Of a DNA stretch of 64,000 nt, positions 1 to 11,068 are shown piece by piece. Source of the DNA: Scytalidium lignicola (lineage: Eukaryota; Ascomycota; Leotiomycetes). The notes under the pieces were generated by a model that saw nothing but the letters and a program-made list of their open reading frames with translations, ran no database searches and was not told the origin of the DNA. Made by a program: the position numbers and the translations under genes. Positions within the stretch are counted from its first letter, which is position 1. The number at the start of each line of letters is the position of its first letter. The DNA is taken from NCBI GenBank assembly GCA_002812745.2, contig NCSJ02000024.1, forward strand, positions 124,001 through 188,000, in the 5' to 3' direction.

Positions 1-180
1 CACGCCTTGCTGGGACACTCTATCGAGGCTGTCTACGAAGTCAGCTGGCACAATAAATGGTGTCCTAATAAAGTTTCGCTCCAAGCTTACAGTATTAGTA
101 GCGACAGTGGCGTGAGTGGTATATTTTCCGGCAGATTGCCTCTCACTGACTGCAAACCGGCAGGCATCCTTCCGAATCAT
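1..180 (-). CDS. 5' end of an unidentified gene running off the left edge
   Basis: On the minus strand an ATG at 180 opens a frame that stays free of stops for 60 codons up to the first base of the window, where the gene is cut. I do not recognise the family. The peptide is mixed polar with a segment reading RTPFIVPADFVDSLDRV that looks like ordinary globular protein. The next gene to the right (from 399) is divergent, so the roughly 220 bp between them could be a shared promoter. A chance open frame of this length is quite possible in this composition, so confidence is low. Confidence 0.3.
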   Translation of the reverse strand, partial: MIRKDACRFAVSERQSAGKYTTHATVATNTVSLERNFIRTPFIVPADFVDSLDRVSQQGV

Positions 181-398
181 CCTTTATTATTATATTTGAA
201 ATTCGAAGCGAGGTGGGTAATTAACTTTCCGTCTAGAATGTAAACATTTTGTATCCATAGCCGGTCTACTTATGCGTCTTATCATTCATAAATCACTTCC
301 ACATTTATATGGCCCGCAACGTATCTGAAAACTATTCAACCTTTTGTATTAAACTAAACTTTTTTTNCACTCTTGGCGCGTGAACGTTTCTTATCACA

Positions 399-2504
399 AT
401 GCAGCTCACAAATTGTGAGCCTATCAACGGCTCTACAAAGTCAACATATGGAGGTTCCGCTATGTCAGGCTACATCACAACTCCAACACTGCAGGACCCA
501 TACCACTATGCTGTCGGTTTTGGAAACCGCTTTGTTTCTGAGGCGGTGTAAGTGTCATCTGTTTGTCTTTCGAGTGGAAATTTGCTGATGGCAAAGCTAT
601 CAGACCAGATACACTCCCAAAAGATGGCCGCAACGTCCCTCAGAGAGCTGAGAATGGTTTGTATATCGAGCAGGTTTGCACAAGCACCTCGTTAATAACT
701 TCACAACCTTACTGATGCATACTTTCAGTTAAACGGAACAAGTTTTGTGACTGCTCGAAAGGACATGCTGAACGTGTAAGGGACCTCAAACACGGCTGTT
801 GGAAGTTATTTTGATTAAGTTACTTAGATGGTTCCATCGAATCCGACCAGCTGTAGCACACAAACCGCTAAAAGCTCTTTCCGTATCACACGATGTAAGA
901 ACTTTTTCCTTTTAACGTCAAACCTTATACTGAATTTACTGCGCCTCCAGATCACAGCGCGATTTTCGATCCAGAATGATAATGTCAGATTCACTCCCTT
1001 CAGCTATGAATGGGGACCACTTGATACCCCTCCTCCTTCACATCCAGTTTCTTTCTGGCAAGGTATCAAAACCATGGCTGGCCATGGGGATCCTACAAAC
1101 AAAGAAGGATTGGCTGTTCATCAGTATGCTGCCAACGTGTCGATGGGAAACCAAGCGTTCGTCAATCATGATGGTGACTTTTTGATCATACCTCAAAAAG
1201 GCCGCCTTGATATACAAACAGAGTCTGGAAGGTAGGTTAATCCATTCCAGAGTCGACGTTTCTGATGATTAGAAGGCTTATGGTTATGATTGGTGAACTA
1301 TGCGTTATTCAGGCGGGTTTACGTTTCAAGGTCTCCCTTCCTGATGGATATGCGCATGGCTGTGAGTATCTCACATTTATACCAACATAAAAATATGCTT
1401 ACTGTGGCACAGATATTCAAGAAATATTCGGCAGTCACTATGAGCTTCCTGATTTGGGACCTGTTGGATCCAATGGTCTGGCTCTCCCGCAAGATTTCCA
1501 GGTACCAGTTGCAAGTTATGACTTAGACGACTCACCGTGGGAAGGTGGGTCGAATAAATGATCTTCATTATATATTCCGATGGCTGAATCAATTTAGTAA
1601 TCCTTAAACTTGCTGGAGAACTCTACCATTACGAGCAGAACCACACTCCTTTCGACGTTGTTGGCTGGCACGGAAAGTACGTTTTCCCCCACAACACAAA
1701 CTAATAATGATACTGATGGTGGGCCTCAGCTATGTGCCATATAAATATGCCATGGAAAAGTTACTTAGCCTCACATCTTCAAAAGACCAGCTGGACCCTA
1801 GCGCCTACACAGTACTCACTGCAAAATCCAAAATAAATGGAGTCTCACTTACGGACTTGTGTGTTTTCGCACCAAGATGGGTCCATTCGTTGAATGCTTT
1901 CCGTCCACCTGTAGGTCCCCATTCATTTGCGAAAAAGAAGTGAAGCGTAAAATCTGACTTCTCTCGCAGTATTACCATCGAACAATGGCAACAGAAATGA
2001 TGGGGATGGTATATGGTAAATATGCGGGAAGTGCGAAGACACTAGAGCCTGGTGCTTTGACATGCGATAATGCTTATGTTGCACATGGGGGTATGAAGCT
2101 GAATCAATATCCCGATGCCTCCTAACATCATATCTTAGAGTCCTACACAGCATGGTTAAAGGGTACCACAGCGGAGCTAGATCCCGTACTTCAAGGCGCT
2201 GACTCTTTAAGTGTGTCTTTGCCCAGTCAGAACGGTGTGTAAGGCAAAGGCTAATATTTCTATAGGCTTCATGCTCCACATGAGCTCTCATGTAGGAGTC
2301 ACAAAATTTGCGATGGAGAGTCACAAATATCCTAAGCGTGAGTCCATATCTGAATATCCTCTCACCTGGCTATTCTAACCAGCCTCTGTAGCTCCTGCAG
2401 AACATTTTTGGGATGATCTTCAGGGACACTTCCTCGATCACACTGTTGTGATGAATGAGAGGCTGGCGAAAGCTGGCATGCCGGCTATAGGTCAGCGCGC
2501 CTAG
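399..2504 (+). CDS. hmgA-like: Homogentisate 1,2-dioxygenase family protein (13 exons)
   Basis: Homogentisate 1,2-dioxygenases are Fe(II) enzymes that cleave the ring of homogentisate (2,5-dihydroxyphenylacetate) to maleylacetoacetate. A clean model is 399-547, 604-673, 729-775, 828-894, 951-1231, 1276-1361, 1413-1544, 1598-1676, 1730-1910, 1970-2090, 2139-2210, 2266-2337 and 2392-2504. All phases agree and it gives 489 residues, slightly longer than the usual 440-450. The N-terminal signature [15 protein letters not shown] is clear. [22 protein letters not shown] and the later AHG match the family's catalytic His and the His-Glu-His iron ligands, so the enzyme should be active. It lies head-to-tail with the NRPS-like gene, away from any visible tyrosine-catabolic partners. 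It could therefore be a specialised paralogue that opens a hydroquinone-type ring in a pathway product. Twelve introns is many for a gene this size. Confidence 0.9.
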
Positions 2505-3358
2505 TAAAGTACCGTATCACGGCTGCTAGCATCGAAAATTAGATCTTCCGGCAGTGGCTAACGCCTGATCTGAGTCTATTGATAGGTTCAAAAAGATAGA
2601 TAGTATATAGTATATTCTACAAAAATCGATCTTCATAGCATAGTCCATTGGGTTTAGATTTCATCGAATAAGCACCCGGTAGTAGATCTACTCATACAAC
2701 AAATTTATTCTCATAATTTTTGCAATAGACCAAGGCTTTGAGATGAATAGACATTTTGGTACGAATCCTAGAGTTTCTTTGAGTTTTGATGACTAAGTCT
2801 TCGAATCAATATCCGATCATGTACGACGGTGCGTTGCCTACACTTCTTTGGCTTCTCTCTTGATGTGCCGCAGTACCGAATTGCCTGCCCGTGTACTTGT
2901 TGTGCTTATCAATACTGTAACCATCCGGGGTATTCGGCATGATACCGGTTTGCCAGAATGCCCACTTTTGAGGTTCCAGAACAGCTCGTTAGAATTGCAG
3001 AGTGAATGTAGAGAGCCGCGGGCAATTCAGCATTGTCTCGTCGTCGTGTTTTTACATTTTGCCGCCTGACTGAAAAAAAGGGGAACTTGATAGATAGAAA
3101 AAAGTAATAAGATTTATGTGTTACAGTGCGCGATAAAAATATCTGTTACCAGCCCCCCGTACTTTCAATTGTCTCCTACAGTTGAATGAGAGCCCGTATC
3201 CCTCTGAGCTTTTCACAATTAACAGGAATCACAATTAACAGGAAGACAGAACAGTACATTTGGATCTTTGAAACTCAGTTGATTTGCTCTACTTCAAGCC
3301 CATAACCCCGTACAGTCATTTTTCGGCTGTGAATAAGGCTCCAGCAGGCCCCAGCAAA
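2505..3358. other. Intergenic region between the dioxygenase and NRPS-like genes
   Basis: About 850 bp without a convincing gene. It probably holds the terminator of the dioxygenase gene and the promoter of the NRPS-like gene. The only clear structure is a perfect 16-bp tandem duplication at 3213-3244. A short open frame around 2848-3069 has no recognisable similarity. Confidence 0.5.
3213..3244 (+). repeat. Perfect 16-bp tandem duplication in the NRPS-like promoter
   Basis: The unit TCACAATTAACAGGAA occurs at 3213-3228 and again, without a gap, at 3229-3244. It ends about 115 bp before the ATG of the NRPS-like gene. It may be a doubled regulatory site or simply a replication-slippage duplication; the sequence alone cannot tell. 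Confidence 0.85.
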
Positions 3359-6300
3359 ATGGCTGTTATAAAACTTGTCGAAGTTGCGCCACGAACTATT
3401 GATGAACTTGTGAGGTCTCGAGCAAAGGTTGAGCCTGAGAGACTAGTAGTCTCGTATCCTACTTCTGGGACAAATTATCACGACTACAGCTTGCGCCAGC
3501 TCGATGTTTTCGCGTTCCGCGCCGCCCAGGAATACAAAAATGACTTTCCATCCAGAAAGTCTTCGTCAGAGAAAGCGGCCGTCGTTGGCCTTCTTGGCAA
3601 TTCGGATTTCAACTATGTTATTTCCATGCTTGCTCTGACGAAGTTGGGCCACACTGTACTCCTATTATCACCCAGAATCTCGCAATCTGCTTATTCACAT
3701 CTTCTAACAACGACTGGCTCGAAGTATCTCCTTTATCAACCTTCCTTCAGGCAAAAAGCCACGGATATGCAGAAGTCATTTCCGGAACTTGTTATCAGAG
3801 AGAGTATGTCATTATCCAGCTACGGTGGTGCTATAAAGGATTCTATGGATACCTTCGTGACACCCCATTTCGACATGGACAAGGAGAACTTCCAGGTGAC
3901 GTGGATACACCACTCAAGTGGCTCTACTGGACTTCCAAAGCCTATATATATCACGCACAAGGCTGCTCTTGGCAACTACAGCAGGGATCTCGACAGATTT
4001 GGTGTACGAAGCTTCTTGACATTGCCACTATACCATACTCATGGTATCAGTAGCTTATATCGGTCAATCATCAGCGGCAGGCTGATTCGCATGTATAACG
4101 CGTCGCTACCCCTTACCAAACACAACTTGATGAGCAGCTTCAGGAGCTACGAAGCCGAAATCTTTGCAACTGTGCCGTACGCACTTAAAATTCTTCATGA
4201 AAGCGACGACGGAATTGAATTTCTCAAGCAATTCAAGCTTGTGACATTTGGGGGTGCTCCTTGCCCTGACTCATTAGGCGACTCATTGACAGCTGCTGGC
4301 GTGAAACTTGTAACTATCTTCGGAATGTCAGTATACTAGAATATCTCCTTCGTCTTTCTGTTTTGTATCTATTTCTCACGTTAATTGTTTTTCAAATTAA
4401 CTTCGCTAACAATTAGACTCACAGGGGTGAAACCGGTCCATTGATGACGTCTTGGAGACCAGATGGAGACAATGGTTGGAATTATTTACGTCCAACTCCA
4501 CTCGTTGCCAAATACCTTCGGTTTGAAGACAGAGGCGACGAGCAATATGAGCTCGTTGTCGATAAAAATTGGCCATCGAGAGTAGCTACAAATAGGCCAG
4601 ACGGTTCCTATGCCACAAGCGATCTTTTTATTAAGCATCCCACTCTCGAGGGATGGAAGTATTCTGGTCGAATCGACGATGTGATCGTTCTAGAGAAGGG
4701 TGAGAAAGCAAACCCGCTGCCTGTTGAGGGAGCCGTTAGAAAAGACGAGCTTGTAACGGAGGCTGTTGTATTTGGAGTTGGTAAACCACATTTTGGGATA
4801 TTCATCATTCTCTCTGAATTAGCCGCTGGCTTTACTGAGGAGCAAATTATAGACAAGTTGCTTCCTATTATTGATAGCCCTGAAGCGCTCCTCCCTGACT
4901 TTGCGAAAATCAGTCGGAACATGGTAGTCCTTCTGCCTGCGGGCACACCATATCCCATGACTGATAAGCGTACTGTTATACGAAAGGCATTCTATAGGGA
5001 TTTTAGTAAACAAATCGATGAAGCTTACTTAGACAAAGTATCAACAACAACCACGTTGTTTACTAAGAACGAGCTCCGAGAGTTTCTTAGATCAGAAACA
5101 CACTGTATTTTAGGTCTCGATGAAAACGCACCTCTGACCGACGATGATGATTTCTTTGAGTTGGGGATGGACTCCTTGCAGGCGAGTCAGCTTCGATCCA
5201 TTTTGCTTAAAAATATTGCCCTCGGTGGCCAGAAGCTTGGACTGAATATTGTTTTCGATCACCCTTCGGTCGAATCTTTGACGAATGAAGTCTACATGAC
5301 TAGTCTTGGCTCTCAAACTACTGAAAACTCGTCCGAAGAGGAAATTAAAAGTCTAATAGAGAAGTATACCAAATTCGACCAGCATGTTCCAAGGCCGAGA
5401 AGGGTAGAGGGACAATTCGTCGTAAGTAGAAACCAATCAGGCATGCACACCTGCCAATGCTGAAGTCAACTGTGTTAGGTCATCACAGGAGCTACAGGTT
5501 CTCTAGGAGCTCATCTCTTGGCCCAACTTGCTCACAATACGACGGTTAAAGGCATATACTGCCTAGTGAGAGCTGCTTCTGAAAAAGGGGCAGAATCTCG
5601 AGTCATCCACTCTTTGACAGAGCGAAAACTTTACAATACTCTCTCGGACTTTGAACGTGGCAAAATTATCTCCCTCCCTTCAAACTTTGCTCTGCCATCG
5701 CTCGGTCTTAACTCAGACACATATAACGAGATTTCCAGCCGATTTACGACTTTATACCATTGTGCTTGGAATGTCAATTTTAACCTAAGACTGAGCAGCT
5801 TCGAGAAGGACTGTATTGCAGGAATCAAGAATCTTATCGACCTCTGCCTCAAGTCGAATGGCAACAAGCCTGCTCGGATTGCCTTTTCTTCCTCCATAGG
5901 TACTGTATTAAGGACTGAAGATGTCAGTGTACCCGAGGCGCTTCCTATAGGCTTTTCAAGCACTCAGCCGACTGGTTATGGTCAGTCAAAATTGGTCGCT
6001 GAGCACATTTGCTCCAGTGCAATTACCAAGACTGGCATAGATGTATATGTTATACGAGTCGGGCAAATTATCGGTGACACGAAATACGGGATATGGAACA
6101 GCTCCGAGGCTGTGCCTTTGATGCTTCAGACGTCGCAGACAATTGGCGCGCTTCCAAGTATTGATGAATCTCTACGGTGGCTTCCAGTTGACTTGGTGGC
6201 TCAAACCATGATCGAAGTCACCAATTCTGGCGAAAAAGGGGGGTTTTTTAATCTTGTCAATCCGAAGACCTTTCATTGGACTCGCGATCTACTTCCATAT

Positions 6301-6594
6301 TTGAAACGTTCGGGTATGAAGTTTGATACACTGGATCCACCTACTTGGCTCAACCTTCTACGAGCATCCAACAACGATCCGTTGGAAAATCCGCCAATCA
6401 AACTGTTGGAGTATCTCTCGAGCAACTACGACACTACAGGTCCTCGACGCCTCTTTAAGTACGAAACAGCAAATACGCACCGAGTCTCTCCCACTTTCCA
6501 AAATATATGTGCTCCCGGTGAACAGCAGATTGGCCTGATGGTTCATTATTTCACTTCTGTATGCTGGAAGAATGTGAAGGTGTCCAATCCTTGA
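3359..6594 (+). CDS. NRPS-like carboxylic acid reductase (A-T-R)
   Basis: Exons 3359-4326, 4425-5421 and 5479-6594 join in phase to give 1026 residues, the usual size for fungal A-T-R enzymes. The adenylation domain shows HHSSGSTGLPKP (ATP-binding core), FGMGETGPL across the first intron, and a C-terminal hinge with YATSDLF and GRIDDVIVLEKGEKANP. The carrier domain has FFELGMDSLQASQL, whose Ser takes phosphopantetheine. The reductase domain has the NADPH loop VITGATGSLGAHLL, right after the second intron, and an SDR-type active site (SSIGT and YGQSK). Such enzymes activate a carboxylic acid as an adenylate, load it on the carrier and release it reductively as an aldehyde. No condensation domain is present. 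The substrate, likely an aryl or alpha-keto acid, cannot be read from the sequence. The downstream SDR gene is convergent and a natural partner. Confidence 0.92.
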
Positions 6595-6867
6595 ATCTGT
6601 AGTTAGGTCTCTGTAGGTATTTTGGACAATGGCACGTGGAAGGAGGGATAAGATTGGCGTGTGTACATATTTAATACATTTACAGATCATTCTAAATGCA
6701 ATAAAATCCCGCTGAATAAAGGACAACTGTGCCAGTTTCAATTTCTGAATATCACAATTATAACCGGCAACCTTTCACAATCGGGTCGGCTTTCTCATGA
6801 TGCGGATGGTAGAAGTAATTAAGCAAACCTAGATCTATTTTATGCACCGTTGTACAATACTTTTTCT

Positions 6868-8178
6868 CTACATATCCAAAGCTTGAAGTGAAGCTGCTAA
6901 ATCTTTAATACTCTCATCTAATGATCTGAACGTTGCACCCAGCATGTTTTTTGCCGGCGTGTTATCAAAGCGGTAAAGACCTCCTGGAGGGTAGCCACCC
7001 CCAGGTACCTCTTCAGTAGGCAAGCGGTCTTTATAGGCTACAAAATTCTCCCTGATTATACGGATGACCTCTTTGTTGTTGAAATACCCCGCGATAACTA
7101 AGAATCGTTTGTTCTTGGCTACTGGTAGCTCCATCGCTCTTACGTGAGCCATAGCAAGGTCGCGCACGTCCACCCAAAGATAGAACCCAGTGTCAGGGAT
7201 CTATTATGAACACAGTCAGTTCTGTGGAAAACTCTGACGTTATGTATAAAGAACTTAAACCTACCTTGCCTTTGGCCATCCCAGACATTAGATCACGTAT
7301 ACGTGCGTTTGAAGTGTTGAGGGAATCAAGTGAATTCCAGTGATGTATTATCGGCCCAAAAACTAACGGAGGGCAGATGGTAGTGATGCTAAAACAAGGC
7401 TTCTCCTTCTCAACGAAGTCCCATGCTGCACGTTCAGCGAATGTTTTCGACGCTGTATGAGAGATAAGCCCAGGTTTGTCTAAGAGGATGGAGAATGGTA
7501 GGCTTGCCTTGGTAACCACTCTGAGCAGATTTTAAGGCCTCTTCTTCTGTCACTGGGTTCCAATCTTCATCAGTATATATGTAGTCTGAGCTAATACTTC
7601 TCTTGTTGTTCACAACAGAGACAAAAGAAGATGTGATCACAACTGTCTTTACCGACGATGCTCCTGCTTTGATCGCCTTCAGAATGCCCACAGTACCTAA
7701 GATAGCCGGTTCAAGCAGGTCTTTTCTAGGTTCTGTTGTCTTGTAGTGGTATGGTGACGCGGTGTGAATCTTAGAGGCAACCAATGTTCAGATTTGAAAT
7801 ATATGCAGACTGTATTGTAGAGATAGCTTTTACTTACTACAGCCTCGAATGGAGGATCAGACTTCACTACTTCATCAAACGCTCCTTCTTGTGCAATATC
7901 TTTCACGATGACAAAATCAAGCGACGACTTTGGCACATTCGGATAGGCCTTTCTAATTTTCTCGGCTTTTTCTATACTCCTAACAGTGGTTACCACAGTG
8001 TGACCCCGTTGAAGGAGGATCTCGAGAATATGAGCTGCAATAAAACCACTGCCACCTGTCACAACGTTCCTCGATCAGTACAATTCAAGCCCATTTGGCA
8101 TAATTCTAGGGCTTTTATGAGCCAAAGCCACGTACCAGTGAGAAGAACTCTACACGGGGTAGAGGTAATAAACGGCAT
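6868..8178 (-). CDS. NAD(P)-dependent reductase, extended SDR (dihydroflavonol reductase/GRE2-like)
   Basis: Five exons, 8178-8136, 8055-7838, 7769-7508, 7452-7265 and 7200-6868, give a complete 347-residue protein with all phases matching. The N-terminal Rossmann motif TGGSGFIAAH is assembled across the first intron. The catalytic Tyr/Lys motif YQASK is assembled across the third intron, which begins with GC instead of GT (GCAAGC...ACAG). Other family landmarks are IHTASPYHY, VVITSSF and the C-terminal VDVRDLAMAHVRAMELP. Relatives reduce ketones or aldehydes with NADPH. Placed 270 bp from the 3' end of the A-T-R gene and convergent with it, it could reduce the released aldehyde to an alcohol; that is inference. 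Confidence 0.9.
7453..7507 (-). other. GC-AG intron splitting the SDR catalytic motif
   Basis: Reading on the minus strand, the exon ends in ...TACCAAG and the 55-bp intron starts GCAAGC and ends TACAG. Using this donor yields SGYQASKTFAERAAW, the expected family sequence. The nearby GTTACC donor would delete the catalytic Tyr. Confidence 0.75.
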
Positions 8179-9140
8179 CGGGACCACTGATATTAACCGT
8201 TATGTTCTATCTAGAATGAGACATAAAACCTATGTTTCGAAATCTTATCTGAATTTACTGGATGTTTTTCACGAGCGATTCAGCAAATTGCGGAGAGGCT
8301 ACATAGCTCCGGGTCAAGCTAAACCATGACCTATCATCATCTACTAAACACTCTAGCACATTGATCTGTGAGAACATCAAGGTATTGATTGCATTGCACC
8401 GTAGTCTACTGTAACATGGATGGTTCTCGGGATGCGGTTATCGTGACAACCTGGATGCACCTAAAGCGTGAGAAGGTCAGATAGCAACTTCTTAGCCGAA
8501 CTGAGCTGTAATTAAAAATGGGCAGGCAATCATCGGTACGGGTGCTGTTACAAGAGATGGGCCGGAGCCTGATCCGGAGTTAGATATCACAGCCGCTCGT
8601 AATCGTGCCTGCCAGAGAGATATGTCTCTACACTCTACACACTCGTTCCGCCTTCTGATCTCCTGAAAGGCTGGCCGGCAATTTAGTGGCACAAAATGCT
8701 CATGCGAGATCCGGTTGCGAATTGCCATTTTGCGGGTCTGGATTACTAACACTGAGCCTCTATGTGATTGTTACAAGTTTCCGATTTGATCCTTACCGTT
8801 TACTGTATTCAACGGACTGGACCCCTAATGTAAATCTTTTTGATTGAGGGTCTAGCATCTCCTAGCGAGTGACTTCTTACATTTCGATGTAGGCAGTTTC
8901 CTCCCGTGCCATCTGTTGTAATGTTGACTACACTAAGAATTGCTGGACAACGTAAACGTGTATACATTCACATGAGCAAGGCTTTCCTTTAATATGTGAA
9001 GAAGATGATCAACTTAGGACAAAAATTTGCAGGTCTGGAATACTGGTATTCTGTACTGTACATTGCTAATTTTATTTCCTCTTCGGCCAATCTATATGTC
9101 ATATGTGGCCCTCTTGTTCAAAGAGAGCATATATCGATTA
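8179..9140. other. Intergenic region between the SDR and P450 genes
   Basis: Both flanking genes are on the minus strand, so this holds the SDR promoter and the P450 terminator. A minus-strand open frame at 8492-8752 (about 86 codons) has no recognisable family or usable context. I see no RNA gene or transposon. Confidence 0.45.
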
Positions 9141-11068
9141 TTATGCCCTCCGACTAATAAAGATGAGCGCGTCGTCAACTTTGTTATGAAAGCCCTCACG
9201 AATAACAGGTTCCTTCTCAGGGAACACAGGCCGGATCTCAAATCGTCGAAATACCGTTGAAATGGTCTTCTTCAGCTCCATAAACGCAACCTTTCGATTT
9301 CATCAGCTCAAGGCCCTATAAAAGACAATAAAGGTTAAACATCATCAACTTACGTTTCTTCCAATGCAAGCTCTAGGCCCGTAGCTAAAAGCTAAATAAC
9401 TCTTCTCTAAGTCTGGCCTGTTGCCTTTGAGCCAACGTTCCGGCTCAAATGATAAGGCATTTTCTCCCCAAATGCGGGTATCTCGATGAGTAGTATAGGT
9501 AGGTACAGACAGAACGGTGCCTTCTTTGAAAGGTATCCCACACACTGTAGCTCCGCCTTTGCCAACGACTCGTGGAAGCCCCATTGAAGTGACAGTACGG
9601 AGTCGCAATACCTCGTATATAACTGCCTCGAGATAAGGTAGATCCTTGCAGTCGGCAAATGCAGCAACAAAATCTGGATGTATTGGGCTTGGAAACTTCG
9701 CGTCCAGCTCCGCCTGCAGTTTTCTCAGTTTCTCTGGATGTCGGGGAACTAAATCAAGGATCTGCGCGATCGAGTTGCCGGTCGTATCACTTCCCGCAAT
9801 CAACTGGGTCAAAGCTTCAGCCTTCAGTTCTCTATCGGGCAGTGGTCCTCCGGTATCTGGATCTTTTGCTGTTAAAAGGTAGTAAAGAATATCCTTTCTG
9901 TTCGGATCGATGGCGGTTAATTTTCGTTCCTCGACACAAGCAATTCCAATAGTGGCAAGTCCTCGAGCGGCCTTAAAGCCCTGTGTGAAAAAAGTATCGA
10001 AGAAGAAATATGGCGTCCATGCTATTAAACGATTAGTGTATCGCCCTAGAACCGTACCTATATGTAATCCGTTCTCACTTTTGATCCAAGGAGCTTGTCC
10101 TACTGTCGAACACCACTCCCCTCGGTCACGCAGCTTCCTAATTCCTTGGATAACATCCACTCCAGCTTCACAAAATCCGAAAGACTTCCCGAAAGCCTAA
10201 TATCCGTAAGCTGAATGTCTAGATTAACATGTGTGATAGGTAGTATTACCAAGTCACCAATGATATCGAACGCCAGGAATCCTGCCCATGCGACGCCGTC
10301 AATCGCCACCTCGTTTTTCCCTTGTCTTGCCGCTATTTTCTCATCTTGAAGACCAAGAACCGTATATTGCCCTGCCTTTCCTGTATCAAGCAACTTTTCA
10401 AACTGGCGTCCCATGATAATAAGCGCATGTGTTGTATAAGGTTCAAAATCCACCATTGACTTTGGACTGAACATATGCGCAACAAACTTTCGTTTCCTGG
10501 CATGCTTTGCTCTATCACGCGTTGTGAAAATACCTTGCTCAATATTGTCGAATGCGTAGTAGAAATCAGACTTCAAAAAGCCATTACCATGGCCCATAAT
10601 GTCCTAGAGGAATTTTATCAGGGGCTGCTGTACAGGGTAGCAAAATGAACCGGTCCCTACCTTGATCCCGTCTGGATGATTGATACTGAGATGATTTGGT
10701 GATAAACGAACAAAGTCTCCGTGCTTCAGGTGTTGATTGTGGACCGACAGTGACATAACATGCTTTCTACATATAGGTCTAAGCGCCATGGTTTCATTAT
10801 TGGCTGTTTTGACACGCAACATACCTAGCTTGAAATAACATCCAAAGATTGGAGAATTTGCTTATCTTAGGTCCGGGAAAGCGATTGAGGCCCCAAGAAT
10901 TTCTGAAAAAAGGGATAACATATGTATTCTGTGATGTTAATGTGACTATGTTGGACTAACAAGTAGAGGACTTACAAGTACAACAGCCAGGAACAATAGT
11001 GCAATGACCGATGTTCCTCGCGACAAGATATGTTGACTGTCTAGATTTTCAAAGTTGATATATCCCAT
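9141..11068 (-). CDS. Cytochrome P450, CYP53 (benzoate 4-monooxygenase)-like
   Basis: Exons 10902-10825, 10766-10661, 10603-10250, 10196-9354 and 9290-9141 join in phase. They carry FPGPKISKF (proline-rich hinge), GHGNGFLKSDFY and FDIIGDLAFGKSFGF (both CYP53-like), the I-helix AGSDTT, the ExxR motif EVLR, FEPERW and the heme loop FSYGPRACIGRN. The Cys is the heme thiolate ligand. The protein ends FISRRA. A first exon from ATG 11068 encodes a hydrophobic segment (SVIALLFLAVVL) expected of an ER membrane anchor. Its obvious donor (GTAAGT) is in phase 0 while the next exon needs phase 2, so the N-terminus is unresolved or carries an indel. CYP53 enzymes hydroxylate benzoate para to the carboxyl group. 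With the A-T-R reductase, SDR and ring-cleaving dioxygenase nearby, an aromatic acid substrate is likely. Confidence 0.88.

Noticed and set aside
3359..6594. Alpha-aminoadipate reductase (Lys2) as identity for the A-T-R enzyme
   Set aside because: Lys2 is about 1400 residues with an additional N-terminal region; this protein has 1026 residues and a shorter adenylation domain, as in NRPS-like aryl or keto acid reductases.
7784..8329. A 181-codon plus-strand open frame
   Set aside because: It is the antisense shadow of the first exons and introns of the SDR gene and has no family features.
8492..8752. An 86-codon minus-strand open frame between the SDR and P450
   Set aside because: No recognised domain, no splice partner and no context; length is within chance expectation.
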